Positions 18,820 to 27,835 of a stretch of 64,000 nucleotides of DNA are shown here, in pieces. Within the stretch, counting starts at the first letter, position 1. Every line of letters begins with the position of its first letter. The notes beneath the pieces are model-generated. The model was not told where the DNA came from. It did not search any database and saw only the letters and a program-made list of their open reading frames with translations. Origin of the DNA: Streptomyces albus subsp. albus (lineage in GTDB: Bacteria; Actinomycetota; Actinomycetes; Streptomycetales; Streptomycetaceae); assembly GCF_000725885.1 (NCBI RefSeq), contig NZ_JODR01000009.1, forward strand, positions 62,001 to 126,000. Direction: 5' to 3'. The translations under genes and the position numbers were made by a program.

Positions 18820-18867
18820 GGCGCACGCCGGCCCACCGCCGCCCGATCCCCGGAAGGACACGAGCGC

Positions 18868-20064
18868 ATGAGCTGTCCCAACCTGGAGGCCCTGACCCGC
18901 TGCTCCGTCGCCGTCGACCTGGGCGCCGCCAGGACTCGCGTCTACGCCAAGGGATCCGGCCTCGTCGTCGACCAGCCCTCGGTCGTCGCCGTGAACACCT
19001 GCTCCGGCGCGCTGATCGCGGTCGGTGACGCGGCGGAGCGGATGGACGGCCGCACCCCGCAGCACATCCGGGTGGTCAGGCCGGTGTCCGGCGGCACCGT
19101 GCGGGACATCGACATGGCGCGGCGCATGGTGCGCGCCCTGATCGGGGAGCGGCTGCGCCGCTTCAAGCGCCGCCGGGTGATGACGCACGCCCTGGTGACC
19201 GTGCCGCACGACGCCGACCCGCTGTCCTGCCGGGCCGCCGTGGAGACCCTCACCGGGGTGGGGGCCCGCCGCGTCGATCTGGTGGAGGCCCCGATCGCGG
19301 CGGCGATCGGCGCGGGGCTGCCGGTGGCACACCCGGAGGCGGCGATGGTGCTGGTGTGCGGGACGACCACCACACAGGTGGCGGTCGTCTCGCTGGGGGC
19401 GGTGGTGGCGGGCGGCACGGTCGCCCTGGGCGGCGACACCATCCACCACTCCGTGGTGCAGTACCTGCGCAACCGGCACGAACTGCTGCTGCCCAGCCAC
19501 GAGGTGTGGCCCCTGCATCTGGCGCTGCTCGGCAGCGGCGGGGTGGGGAACGGCGTCTACACCGGGCTGACCGAGGTCCAGGGGCGCGACGTGGTGACGG
19601 GGCTGGCCCGCACCGTGACCATCGACCCCGAAGAGGTGCGCAGCGCCATCCAGACCCCCCTCACGGGCCTGCTGGACACCATCCGCGTCGTCCTGCACCG
19701 CTGCCCGCCGGATCTGGTGGCCGACCTCGCCGACCGGGGCATGGTGCTGGCGGGCGGCAGTGCGCAGCTTCCGGGCCTGGCCGACCAGCTGAGGGAGCAC
19801 ACGGGCATGGCCGTCCACGTGGCGGACGAGCCGGGCCTGTGCGCGGTGAACGGGCTGGCCGCGATGATGGCGGGCCGGATCTCGCCGTACATGGCGGACA
19901 CAGCGGACTCGGAGGACGCGGGGTTCCGCACCCCGCAGGCCGAGGCCGCACACACCCCCCGGGGCCGGGACGAACCCGTGGCCGCGGGCCGGCGCGGGGG
20001 CGTCGCCGCTCCCGAGACGGCCGCCGCGGAGGCGGTGCCCGTACCCGGTCAGGACATCGGCTGA
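18868..20064 (+). CDS. MreB-like actin-fold protein
   Basis: A 398-residue rod-shape-determining MreB/Mbl-type ATPase. The phosphate-1 loop VAVDLGAARTRVYAKG is at 14-29. Also seen are VRPVSGGTVRDIDMARRMV, a central VLVCGTTTTQVAVVSLG phosphate-2 loop, and MVLAGGSAQLPGLADQL near the C-terminus. The last 60 residues are disordered and Ala/Arg-rich. In Streptomyces such extra MreB-like proteins act mainly in spore-wall formation rather than tip growth; the role of this one is inference. No mreC/mreD is adjacent, so it is not the main mre cluster. GGAAGGACACGAGCGC precedes the ATG. Confidence 0.87.
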   Translation: MSCPNLEALTRCSVAVDLGAARTRVYAKGSGLVVDQPSVVAVNTCSGALIAVGDAAERMDGRTPQHIRVVRPVSGGTVRDIDMARRMVRALIGERLRRFKRRRVMTHALVTVPHDADPLSCRAAVETLTGVGARRVDLVEAPIAAAIGAGLPVAHPEAAMVLVCGTTTTQVAVVSLGAVVAGGTVALGGDTIHHSVVQYLRNRHELLLPSHEVWPLHLALLGSGGVGNGVYTGLTEVQGRDVVTGLARTVTIDPEEVRSAIQTPLTGLLDTIRVVLHRCPPDLVADLADRGMVLAGGSAQLPGLADQLREHTGMAVHVADEPGLCAVNGLAAMMAGRISPYMADTADSEDAGFRTPQAEAAHTPRGRDEPVAAGRRGGVAAPETAAAEAVPVPGQDIG

Positions 20065-20103
20065 CGCCCGGCCGGCCGGGCGCACGCGGCACACCGCGCG
20101 CAG

Positions 20104-20126
20104 TCCCCGCGCGGGCCGCGCGGGGA
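20104..20126. terminator. bidirectional hairpin between convergent genes
   Basis: TCCCCGCGC (20104-20112), 5-nt loop, GCGCGGGGA (20118-20126). It lies between the convergent MreB-like and cyclic-nucleotide-binding-domain genes. Confidence 0.65.
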
Positions 20127-20146
20127 TCAGGGGCGCGGGCGGTGGA

Positions 20147-20617
20147 TCAGATGGCTCCGGCGGCGCGGTCCTGCGGCGCGTACGGGGCGAAGAGGTCCAC
20201 CAGGCGGGACCGGGAACGCTGGAGACGATCGCCCATCACCGCGGCGATGGAGCGGGTCATGGCCAGACCGAGTTCCTTGTCCTCCTCGCAGAGGACCCGC
20301 ACCGACTGCGCGTCGAATTCGAGGGCGCGGACCGGACTGTCGGCCTGGGCACCCAGGCTCCACACGTACGGGGGAAACATCCAGGACCAGCCCAGCAGCT
20401 CCCCGTGACGCACGTGGTCGATGGCCACGTCCCGGTGTCCCGGTATGTGCATCGCCAAGGTCGCCGAACCGGTGTGCAGAATCCAGAAGCGGTCCGCCCG
20501 GGTACCTTCTTCGAAAATGCGTTCCCCGGCGTCGAAGTGCACTTCACGTCCCAGGGCACGCACCCGTTCACGCTGGTCGGGGGTCAGCTCACTGAGCGTT
20601 CCCGTGGTGGTCTGCAT
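20147..20617 (-). CDS. cyclic nucleotide-binding-domain protein without HTH
   Basis: A 156-residue single-domain CNBD/Crp-fold protein: VHFDAGERIFEEGTRADRFW opens the beta-roll, and GELLGWSWMFPPYVWSLGAQA sits where the phosphate-binding cassette lies. The usual Arg/Ser of a cAMP pocket is not obvious. It ends after the C-helix with no DNA-binding domain, so it is a sensor or adaptor rather than a Crp regulator. The upstream region is shared with the divergent DUF2277 gene. Confidence 0.85.
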   Translation of the reverse strand: MQTTTGTLSELTPDQRERVRALGREVHFDAGERIFEEGTRADRFWILHTGSATLAMHIPGHRDVAIDHVRHGELLGWSWMFPPYVWSLGAQADSPVRALEFDAQSVRVLCEEDKELGLAMTRSIAAVMGDRLQRSRSRLVDLFAPYAPQDRAAGAI

Positions 20618-20728
20618 GGTCCGCCCTCCCTTCCGGGAACGGAGCGACGTATTCCACGGTGTGTTCGAGCGTACCTCGCATCACTCGAACAGGCGAGTAA
20701 AAGGCAGGCGGCACGTACCGTCGGCAGT

Positions 20729-20947
20729 ATGTGCAGGAACATCAAGACCTTGCGTCCGCCCTACGCCGAGACCGTCACCGAGGACGACATGCGGGCCGCC
20801 GCGCTCCAGTACGTCCGCAAGGTGTCGGGATTCCGTGCGCCCGCCGCGCACAACCAGGCGGCCTTCGACGAGGCCGTCGAGCGTGTCACCGCGGCCACCT
20901 GCGAGCTGCTGGATGCCTTGGTGGTCAAGGGGGCGCACGGCAACTGA
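20729..20947 (+). CDS. DUF2277 family small protein
   Basis: A 72-residue conserved small protein of the DUF2277 family, function unknown. It begins MCRNIKTLRPPYAET, the family's characteristic start with an N-terminal CRNIK motif, and continues to AALQYVRKVSGFRAPAAHNQ. No good ribosome-binding site precedes the ATG. Open frames upstream of it overlap the CNBD gene and are not used. Confidence 0.9.
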   Translation: MCRNIKTLRPPYAETVTEDDMRAAALQYVRKVSGFRAPAAHNQAAFDEAVERVTAATCELLDALVVKGAHGN

Positions 20948-20954
20948 CCGCGGG

Positions 20955-21917
20955 TCACCGTCCCCGGCGTGCCCCCTCCCGGCTCCCGCGCTCCCGCTCC
21001 TCCAGCAGCCGCAGCAGCTCCCCGAGCACCCGGGCGAGCTGGTCGCGCTCCTCCTCGCCCAGCCCCGCCAGCAGGGAGCGCTCGTAGGCGGTCTGCTCGG
21101 GCATGATCCGGTCCACCAGCTCCCGGCCGCTCACGGTCAGCGACAGATGCACGACCCTGCGGTCCCTGTCGTCCGGGCGCCGGGCGAGGAGTCCCTTCTC
21201 CTCCAGCGTCCGCACGCGTTTGGCCACCGACGTGGCCGACGCGTAGATCTCCCGCGCCAGCTGGCCGGGCGTCAGCTCGCGGTCCTCCCTGCGCAGCGCG
21301 CTGAGGATGTCGAACTCCGGACGACTGAACCCCTCGCGGGCCAGCGGCGCGTCCGACGCCTGCCGCAGCAGGGCGGCGCACCGGGTGAGACGGCCGACGA
21401 CCGCGACCGGGCCGGTGTCCAGGTCCGGCAGCACCCGCCGCCACTGGCCGAGCACCTTGGCCACGACGTCGCCGCCGTCCCCGGTGCTTCCGGGGACATC
21501 TGTGCCACCTGTGCCACCCGCGCCTCCGGTGCCTCTTTCGTCTCCGGGGCCTCTGCCGTCTCCGATGGCTCCAGTGGCTCTGCCGTCTCCGATGGCTCCA
21601 GTGGCTCTGCCGTCTCCGATGGCTCCGGTATCTCTGCCGTCTCCGATGGCTCCGGTATCTCTGCCGCCTCCGATAGCTCCGGTGTCTCTGCCGTCTCCGG
21701 TGTCGTCGGCTTCCCCGGTGGCTCCGGCTGTGCCCGTGGTGCTCGTCTCCCTGGAGCCGCTGGTGCCTCCGGCTTCCCTGGTGTCCCCGGCGGCCCCCGC
21801 GCCCGCCGTGGCTCCTGCGTCTGTGTGACCTCCCGTTTCACTGCCGTGCTGTTCGCCGGGTGCGGCGTCCTCCGGCACGCGCTGCCCCTCTCGCCCGAGC
21901 TGTCGTCTCCCGTTCAC
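20955..21917 (-). CDS. MarR-family regulator with repetitive N-terminal extension
   Basis: The C-terminal 170 or so residues are a normal MarR regulator: winged helix with SRPEFDILSALRREDREL, ASATSVAKRVRTLEEKGLL and the DDRDRRVVHL wing. In front, the frame stays open for about 150 Gly/Thr/Ala/Asp-rich residues with a 9-residue repeat (unit TGAIGDGRD) encoded by 27-bp tandem repeats. Codon use there is poor, with AGA Arg, GGA and GAT, unlike the domain itself. No convincing ribosome-binding site precedes GTG 21917. The true start may be much nearer the domain, for example the GTG in GDVVAKVLGQW. Confidence 0.8.
   Translation of the reverse strand: MNGRRQLGREGQRVPEDAAPGEQHGSETGGHTDAGATAGAGAAGDTREAGGTSGSRETSTTGTAGATGEADDTGDGRDTGAIGGGRDTGAIGDGRDTGAIGDGRATGAIGDGRATGAIGDGRGPGDERGTGGAGGTGGTDVPGSTGDGGDVVAKVLGQWRRVLPDLDTGPVAVVGRLTRCAALLRQASDAPLAREGFSRPEFDILSALRREDRELTPGQLAREIYASATSVAKRVRTLEEKGLLARRPDDRDRRVVHLSLTVSGRELVDRIMPEQTAYERSLLAGLGEEERDQLARVLGELLRLLEERERGSREGARRGR
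21551..21685. repeat. 27-bp tandem repeat, five copies plus a partial sixth
   Basis: Unit CTCTGCCGTCTCCGATGGCT followed by CCAGTGG or CCGGTAT, at 21551, 21578, 21605, 21632 and 21659, with a degenerate partial copy from 21686. The length is a multiple of three, so it keeps all reading frames open and inflates overlapping frames. It lies in the N-terminal extension of the MarR gene. Confidence 0.9.
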
Positions 21918-22167
21918 CGTTCAATTCTGCCGCCGAGGGGCACGGCGGGGCGGGAGCGGGGGCCCGCCGGGAGCCCGCACCGCGTCGGCGGCTGCTCCCG
22001 GCGGGGACGGCGGCGGGCCGGGTACGCGCCCGGGTCGGGTCCGGCACCCCCGTGGCCGGACCGGACCCGATCAGCACGGGCCGATCACCACGGCCCGCTC
22101 AGCGCGGCCCGATCACCACGGCCCGATCAGCGCGACCCGTCCACCACGGCCTGTTCGACCGGTCCGT

Positions 22168-22626
22168 TCACCACGGCAGGCTGCCGGCCGGCTGGCGGGT
22201 GGGCACGTTGAACCGGTTGAACAGATTGGTGATGCCGGTCATCAGCAGCAGTCCGGCCAGCTGCTTCTCGTCGTAGTGCCGGGCCGCTTCGTCCCAGACC
22301 GCGTCCGGCACCGGGTCCGGGCGGTCCGCGAGCCGGGTGACCGCCTCGGCCAGCGCGAGGGCGGCGCGCTCGGCGTCGTCGAAGTACGGGGTGTCACGCC
22401 AGGCGGCCACCGCGTGCAGCCGCTCGTCCGTCTCCCCCGCCTCGCGGGCGGTGCGCACGCCGTAGTCCACGCAGAAGCCGCAGCCGTTGATCTGGCTGGC
22501 CCGCAGGTGCACCAGCTCCAGCGTGGCCTTGGGCACCCCGCAGCCGTGGGCGGTCTTCAGCAGCTCCTGGATCGGCTGGAGGCCCTCCGACAGCAGGGCG
22601 GCGGGGTTCTGTATCCGTGCGGTCAT
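22168..22626 (-). CDS. AhpD-like carboxymuconolactone decarboxylase family protein
   Basis: A 152-residue CMD/AhpD-core protein with the redox motif CGFC (NGCGFCVDYG, about residues 49-57) and downstream conserved His-type helix. Members act as peroxidases/thiol oxidoreductases or lack assigned chemistry. It is divergent from an ECF41 sigma-factor gene, and such sigma factors are known to control neighbouring CMD or oxidoreductase genes. A matching promoter (22675-22702) faces this gene. GAGGAGCGGACC gives a ribosome-binding site at the ATG. Confidence 0.9.
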   Translation of the reverse strand: MTARIQNPAALLSEGLQPIQELLKTAHGCGVPKATLELVHLRASQINGCGFCVDYGVRTAREAGETDERLHAVAAWRDTPYFDDAERAALALAEAVTRLADRPDPVPDAVWDEAARHYDEKQLAGLLLMTGITNLFNRFNVPTRQPAGSLPW

Positions 22627-22674
22627 GGTCCGCTCCTCTTCCCTCGTGGGGTGTTATCCGTTCTTCACCCGTAC

Positions 22675-22702
22675 GACGGAACGACGAGCGGAGAATGTGA
22701 CA
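22675..22702 (-). promoter_or_regulatory. ECF41-type promoter of the AhpD-like gene
   Basis: On the minus strand, TGTCACA (22702-22696), 17 bp, then CGTC (22678-22675). TGTCACA...CGTC is the consensus described for ECF41 target promoters. It lies 49 bp upstream of the AhpD-like start and next to the ECF41 gene, the expected arrangement. Confidence 0.75.
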
Positions 22703-22703
22703 C

Positions 22704-23618
22704 ATGGACGCACCCGAGATTCCGGGCGACCGGTTCGAGGAGCACCGCACTCAGCTGCGGGCCGTCGCCTACCGGATGCTCGGCTCCCTCAGCGAGGCCG
22801 ACGACGCCGTGCAGGAGTGCTGGCTGCGGTACAGCAGGAGCGACACGTCGCAGGTCCGCAACCTGGCCGGCTGGCTGACGACGGTGGTCGGCCGGATCTG
22901 CCTGGACATGCTGCGGTCGCGGACCGGCCGCGCAGAAGTCCCCCTGGAGGGAGTGCACGTGCCCGACCCCGTGGTCGCGCCGCTCACCGGGGAGGAAGCG
23001 GCCGTGCGCACCGAGGAGGTGGGGCTTGCCCTCCTCGTCGTCCTGGACACCCTCTCCCCCGCCGAGCGGGTCGCCTTCGTCCTGCACGACACGTTCGGGG
23101 TGCCGTTCGACGAGATCGCCCCGCTGCTCGACCGCACACCGGCCGCCACCCGGCAGCTGGCCAGCAGGGCGCGGCGGCGGGTGCGGGACGCCGGGCAGGG
23201 CGGGGAGCGCCCGGACGCGCGTCGGCAGCGCGAGGTGGTGGCGGCCTTCCTCGCGGCGGCGCGAGGCGGCGACTTCGACGCGCTCGTCGGGCTGCTCGAC
23301 CCGCAGGTGACGCTGCGGGCCGACACCGGTGGGGCCGGCTCCCGGCTGGTGCGCGGCGCCGCCGAGGTCGCCTCCCAGGCGACGGCGTTCCGGAGCGCCG
23401 CCATGCACGCGGTACCCGTCCTGGTGGGCGGCGAGCCGGGGCTGGCGGCCGTCGTCGGCGGCCGGGCGGTGTCGGTGATGTCCTTCGCCCTCGTCCCGGA
23501 CGGCCACGGGCCGGCCGGCGCCGTCCGGGAGCTGAACATCCTCGCGGACCCGCGGCGGCTGGCGCGGCTCGGCGTCGCGGAGGTGCTGGGCGCCGCGCCT
23601 GCGGAACGGGGGCACTGA
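22704..23618 (+). CDS. ECF41-family RNA polymerase sigma factor (SigJ-like)
   Basis: A 304-residue ECF sigma factor with region 2 (AYRMLGSLSEADDAVQECWL) and region 4 (AERVAFVLHDTFGVPFDEIA). A C-terminal SnoaL-like extension (about 175-300) tunes activity in place of a separate anti-sigma factor in this group. The NPDRL-type motif region near the end reads NILADPRRLARL. The neighbouring CMD gene is the usual target. The start ATG lies 2 nt after the divergent promoter's -35, so the control regions overlap. Confidence 0.92.
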   Translation: MDAPEIPGDRFEEHRTQLRAVAYRMLGSLSEADDAVQECWLRYSRSDTSQVRNLAGWLTTVVGRICLDMLRSRTGRAEVPLEGVHVPDPVVAPLTGEEAAVRTEEVGLALLVVLDTLSPAERVAFVLHDTFGVPFDEIAPLLDRTPAATRQLASRARRRVRDAGQGGERPDARRQREVVAAFLAAARGGDFDALVGLLDPQVTLRADTGGAGSRLVRGAAEVASQATAFRSAAMHAVPVLVGGEPGLAAVVGGRAVSVMSFALVPDGHGPAGAVRELNILADPRRLARLGVAEVLGAAPAERGH

Positions 23619-23631
23619 CCGGCGCCGCACG

Positions 23632-23673
23632 CACGGTGCGCGTGGCCCGGACGAGCGGGCCACGCGCACCGTG
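23632..23673. terminator. 17-bp-stem terminator after the sigma-factor gene
   Basis: Perfect 17-bp inverted repeat CACGGTGCGCGTGGCCC (23632-23648) with its complement at 23657-23673 and an 8-nt loop, 13 bp past the sigma-factor stop. It is one of the strongest hairpins in the window. Confidence 0.85.
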
Positions 23674-23829
23674 GGGGCGAGTCACACCCGGCCCGGACAG
23701 GAGCAGGGCCCGGGCCGGGCGTGACGCATCGCGGGAGGCGACGACGGAGTCGACGGAGCCGACCGGGAGCGGAGGGCGAACGGGGATGCCCCGTCCGCCG
23801 CCGTCCCGGTCAGTCCGTCGGGTGGTGGG

Positions 23830-25221
23830 TCACACCCGGCTCCACAGGGAGGGGGCGTCCTCCGGGTTCCAGCCCGGCTGGGCGGTGTGGGCCTGGACGC
23901 AGCGGTAGGTCGCACCGTTGTAGGTGACCTGGTCGCCCACGGCGTACTGGGTGCCGACCGCCCAGGTGCCCTGCTCCGGCGGGTCGGTGGGCGGGTCCGT
24001 GGGACCGCCGCCGCCGTTGGTCACCAGGGTGAGGCCGTACGCCTGGAGCGCCGGGTTGACGGGGTAGAAGAACGTCGTACCGCCGCTGGAGCAGTTGCCG
24101 GAGCCGCCGGAGGTCATCCCCTGCGCCTGGTCGCCGGAGATGAAGGAGCCGCCCGAGTCACCCGGCTCCGCGCACACGGTGGTGCGGGTCACACCGGAGA
24201 CGGTGCCCTGCGGGTAGGTCACGCTCGTGTTGTGCTGCTCGACGACGCCGCAGTGCCAGCCGGTCGTCGAACCGGAACGGCACACCGAGGCGCCGACCGG
24301 GGCCTGCGTCGAGCCGGCCACCGTCACATCGCCCCGGCCGTAGCCGTTGACGGTGGGACGCGGCGTCCAGTTGCTGTTGGTGGCGACCCAGGCGTAGTCC
24401 CGGCCGGGGAACGTCGAGCCCTGGAAGGTGCCCTGCGCCTGCTGGTTGTAGCCGCTGGTCGAGGTGCCGACGGTGCCGCAGTGGCCGGCCGTCACGAAAC
24501 CGCCCTGGGTGCCCCGCTTCACGGAGAAACCGATGGAACAGCGTCCGCTGCCGTTCATGTAGTAGGCGTCACCGCCCCGCAGGTCGGCGAAGGTACGCGG
24601 CTACGCGTCGGTGTGGCGGAGCGTCACCTCGTCGCCGCCGACACCCGCCCGGCCGAGCAGCTTGTGGGCCGCGGCGTTCGTGGCGGTCTCCACCACGACG
24701 GCGTTCCGTTCGACGTCCGCGTACCAGACCCGTACGCCCTCGGGTGCCGACTTGGCGGCTGCCCGGTCGAGCGCCTTCAGCACCCGGTCCAGGTCGCCCA
24801 GGTCCCGGCCCACGACGCGGGCCGTGGCACCCGCCTCGGTGATGCGGGCCCGCTCCCGCTCGTCGGTCGTGGCGACGGTCAGCCGGGCGGACGTCTTCCC
24901 GCTGAGGTGCGCCCCGGCGTAGCTGTCCCCGAGGGCACGGCGCAGCGCGTCGACGGTGTCCGCGGCGTCCGCCTCGTTGGCCAGCCGCGTCTTCGCCTGC
25001 TCCGTCGTCAGCCCCAGATCGCGGCTCATGGCCTTCAGCAGGCCCGGGGCGGCGGCGGACGGGCGGGCCGTCTCCCCCTCGGCCTGGGCGGATCCGGAGA
25101 GCCCGGCGAGGACGAGCCCGGCGGTGGCGACGGTGGCGGCTGCCGCGGCGACGGTGCGCCGCCGGACGGAGGCGGATCTGGGCGGGGTCGGGAGGGGACC
25201 GGAACTCGCGGGAACTGCCAT
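23830..25221 (-). pseudogene. streptogrisin C-like serine protease with in-frame amber codon
   Basis: Secreted chymotrypsin-type protease precursor of the streptogrisin C type. In one frame: signal peptide (RRRTVAAAAATVATAGLVLAG), alpha-lytic-protease prodomain, mature S1 domain with His (TAGHCGTV), Asp (GRDYAWV) and Ser (GDSGGS), Pro-rich linker, and CBM5/12-type chitin-binding module (GTWAVGTQYAVGDQVTY to the end). A TAG at 24603-24601 interrupts the frame just before PRTFADLRGGDAYYMNGSG, at the prodomain/mature junction, where relatives have Gln. Start ATG 25221 has AAGGAG 6 nt upstream. Without readthrough only a secreted prodomain is made. Sequencing error is possible. Confidence 0.85.
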
Positions 25222-25388
25222 GGAGTTCTCCTTGAGGTGGGGGTGCCCCCGGCGGGGAACGAGGGCGTGAGTTGGCGTCACCGTAGACCGGTGGCCTGCC
25301 GCCGCGGACCTCCCATCTGCCCCCCTCCCCCGGCGTTATGGCACCCCTCGGCTCCCCCGGCGTGCCCGCCCGGCCGGCGCCCCCCTCA

Positions 25389-26366
25389 TCACGGCACCCC
25401 CGCCGCGTGGTGGATGCGGCGCCAGGCCGCGTAGCTCGGGCTGGCCCCCGCGGCGCTCTCGTGCACCGCGCGGGCGTGCGCCAGGGTGTCGGCCGCGGTG
25501 CCGGCGGCGGGCGACTCGGGGTGCCAGCCCAGCAGATGCCGCCACAGCAGGGGTGACCCGGCCAGCGGGCGGGTCACCAAGCCGGGCGTCGGCGGGAACG
25601 TGGCCCGGCACAGGCCCACCGCGCGCCCCACCTGCACCAGATGGACACAGGAGGCGGTGTCCGTCTCGTACACGGCCTGCGGGGTGAACCCGGCCCGGGC
25701 GCACGCGGCGGCGAAACAGTCGGCGAAGCAGCCGTCGCCGGGCACATTCGTCCAGCGGGCATCGGCCAGCTCGCCCAGCGGCACCTCCGGCAGCTGAGCG
25801 AGCGGATGCCCCTCCCGCAGCATCACGAACACCGGGTCCACGGCCACCTCCCGCCACACCAGCCGCTCCCCCGTGCCCGCGGCGGGCGGCGGGCTCTGAC
25901 CGCACACGCCGGTGAGGACGTAGTCGATCCGCCCCTCCGCCAGCAGGCACCCCAACTCGATGGCCGACCAGGACGTGTGCGTCGTCACCGTCGCCTCCGG
26001 ATGGGCGGACGCCAGCCGGTCCACGAGCCCGCCCAGCAGGGGGCCGTGCGTGCCGCCCAGCCGGAACCGGGCGGGCCGGCCCCGCGGAGCCCCGCCCGCC
26101 CTGCTGAACCGCAGGGCCTCCTGTTGCAGCTCGGCGACCGCCGGCACCAGCACCCTCGCCCGCTCCAGCACCAGCTCCCCCAGCTCGGTGGGGCGCACCC
26201 CCTGCGGGCCCCGCACGAACAGGGCGCCGCCCAGCGCCCGCTCCATCCGTTTGAGCTGCGCGCTCAACGCGGGCTGCGCGAGCCCCAAGCCCGTCGCCGC
26301 CCGGGTCAGACTCCCCGCCTCGGCGATGGCCGAGACGACCTTGAGGTGTCGGAGTTCCAGATCCAT
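25389..26366 (-). CDS. LysR-family transcriptional regulator
   Basis: A 325-residue LysR regulator. The N-terminal winged helix is clear (ELRHLKVVSAIAEAGSLTRA, PALSAQLKRMERALGGALF), followed by a two-lobed effector domain. The ATG at 26366 starts MDLELRHLKVV; ATG 26372 (MGMDLE) is equally possible. The protease gene lies downstream on the same strand, the ANTAR-GAF gene is divergent. The target and ligand are unknown. Confidence 0.9.
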   Translation of the reverse strand: MDLELRHLKVVSAIAEAGSLTRAATGLGLAQPALSAQLKRMERALGGALFVRGPQGVRPTELGELVLERARVLVPAVAELQQEALRFSRAGGAPRGRPARFRLGGTHGPLLGGLVDRLASAHPEATVTTHTSWSAIELGCLLAEGRIDYVLTGVCGQSPPPAAGTGERLVWREVAVDPVFVMLREGHPLAQLPEVPLGELADARWTNVPGDGCFADCFAAACARAGFTPQAVYETDTASCVHLVQVGRAVGLCRATFPPTPGLVTRPLAGSPLLWRHLLGWHPESPAAGTAADTLAHARAVHESAAGASPSYAAWRRIHHAAGVP

Positions 26367-26515
26367 GCCCATACGGTGAGGCGGCTCGCGAAGGCCGACA
26401 AGAGGTGTGACGCGGGCACCTTCCACTCGCGCGGGGGACGACGAGTACGGTTGTCGTGCTGCAAGTATTGCGGTTCAGGAACCGAGTACCGCGCGGGGGA
26501 GGAAGAAGGTCCACC

Positions 26516-27763
26516 ATGGTCACTACCGCGGACCGGCCGGGCGCCGCCCGGACCGAGGTCGTGCGCCTTCCGGGCGGTGGCAGCCTGTGGGTGGTACGCG
26601 CGGAGGGCGGCGTACGGGACGCCGAGCACCCCGCGCTGCGGGCCGTCGCCCGCAGCGGCCCCGAACACGACGCCGCGGTCCTCGACCTCGCCCTCGTCCC
26701 CCTGGTCACCGCCCCGGGCGTGCGCGCCCTGGTCCACCACGCCCACGACCTCACCGAACGCGGCAGCAGTCTGCTCGTCGCCACCGACGACCCCCGCACC
26801 AGGGACCGGCTGACGGCCGACACCACGCTCACCGTCGTCCCCACCGTCGCCGCGGCAGCCGCAGCCTGCGGCGCCCCCGACACCACCCCACCCGCCCCCG
26901 GGCTCGACCTGGGCTCCGACTCCGGGAACTCCCCCTCCCGGGGCCGCACCGACGGAGCCGACCCCGAACTGGCCCGGCTCCGCCAGGAAGTGCGGCACCT
27001 GCGGGCCCGCGCCCGCACCCACCCCCTCGTCTCCCGCGCCCAGGGCATCCTCGAAGAGCGCTACCGGCTGCCCGACGAGCGCGCCGCGTTCGCCCTCCTG
27101 GAAGCCAGCTCCCAGCGGTTCAACGTGCGGCTGCGCACCCTCGCCTCCGCCGTCGTGACGGTGCCCCGGCCCCGCTCCCCCGACCACGAATGGTTCCCCC
27201 GCCGCGAACGCCAGGCCCCGCCCGCCCTCGCCTTCCAGCCCGGGCTGCGCGCCGCCACCGCCAACACCTCGGAGGTGCTATCCGCCGTGCTGCGGCGCAG
27301 CATGGAGATCACCGACGCCACCATGGGCAACGTCCAGCTCGTCGACCCCGTCACCGGCGATCTGCGGCTGGAGAAACACCACGGCCTGGACGACGACTTC
27401 GTCGACTTCTTCGACCGCGTCAGCCACGAGGGCACCGCCTGCGCCCTCGCCGCCGAACACCTCGCCCGCGTCACCGTCACCGACGTGGCCACCGACGCCG
27501 CGTTCACCGAGTCCGCGCGCAAAGCCATCCTCGCCACCGGCAGCAGGGGCTGCCACAGCACCCCGCTGCTGGCCCCCCGGGGCCGCGTCGAAGGCATGGT
27601 CTCCACCCACCACGAACGCCCCGTCCACGCCCTGTCCGCCGCCCAGGCCCGCGCCCTCGACGAGATCGGCGACCAGGCCGGCCGATGGCTGGAGTGGTAC
27701 CAGCGCACCGTCGTCCTCGACGCCCTGGAACACCTGCACTTCACGGGAAGCACGTGGGGCTGA
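26516..27763 (+). CDS. ANTAR and GAF domain protein with N-terminal STAS-like region
   Basis: A 415-residue regulator. Residues 1-125 look like a STAS/anti-anti-sigma-type domain (EHDAAVLDLALVPLVTAPGV). An ANTAR RNA-binding domain follows at about 145-205 (ELARLRQEVRHLRARA, HPLVSRAQGILEERYRL, FNVRLRTLASAVV). The C-terminus is a GAF sensor (VLSAVLRRSMEITDATMGN to ALSAAQARALDEIGDQAG). ANTAR proteins prevent transcription termination by binding paired hexaloop stems. ATG 26516 is preceded by GAGGAAGAAGG. The usual domain order is GAF then ANTAR, so ANTAR-GAF is less common. Confidence 0.86.
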   Translation: MVTTADRPGAARTEVVRLPGGGSLWVVRAEGGVRDAEHPALRAVARSGPEHDAAVLDLALVPLVTAPGVRALVHHAHDLTERGSSLLVATDDPRTRDRLTADTTLTVVPTVAAAAAACGAPDTTPPAPGLDLGSDSGNSPSRGRTDGADPELARLRQEVRHLRARARTHPLVSRAQGILEERYRLPDERAAFALLEASSQRFNVRLRTLASAVVTVPRPRSPDHEWFPRRERQAPPALAFQPGLRAATANTSEVLSAVLRRSMEITDATMGNVQLVDPVTGDLRLEKHHGLDDDFVDFFDRVSHEGTACALAAEHLARVTVTDVATDAAFTESARKAILATGSRGCHSTPLLAPRGRVEGMVSTHHERPVHALSAAQARALDEIGDQAGRWLEWYQRTVVLDALEHLHFTGSTWG

Positions 27764-27835
27764 CGCCCGCCCGAGAAACCGGACGTGCCGCATGGCACCT
27801 CCACCAACTGCCCTCTCGGGCCCTTCCACCGCCTC

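Noticed and set aside
21272..21841. Separate Pro/Glu-repeat protein in the second minus frame over the MarR repeat region
   Set aside because: The 27-bp repeat keeps every frame open; no start signal or conserved product supports it.
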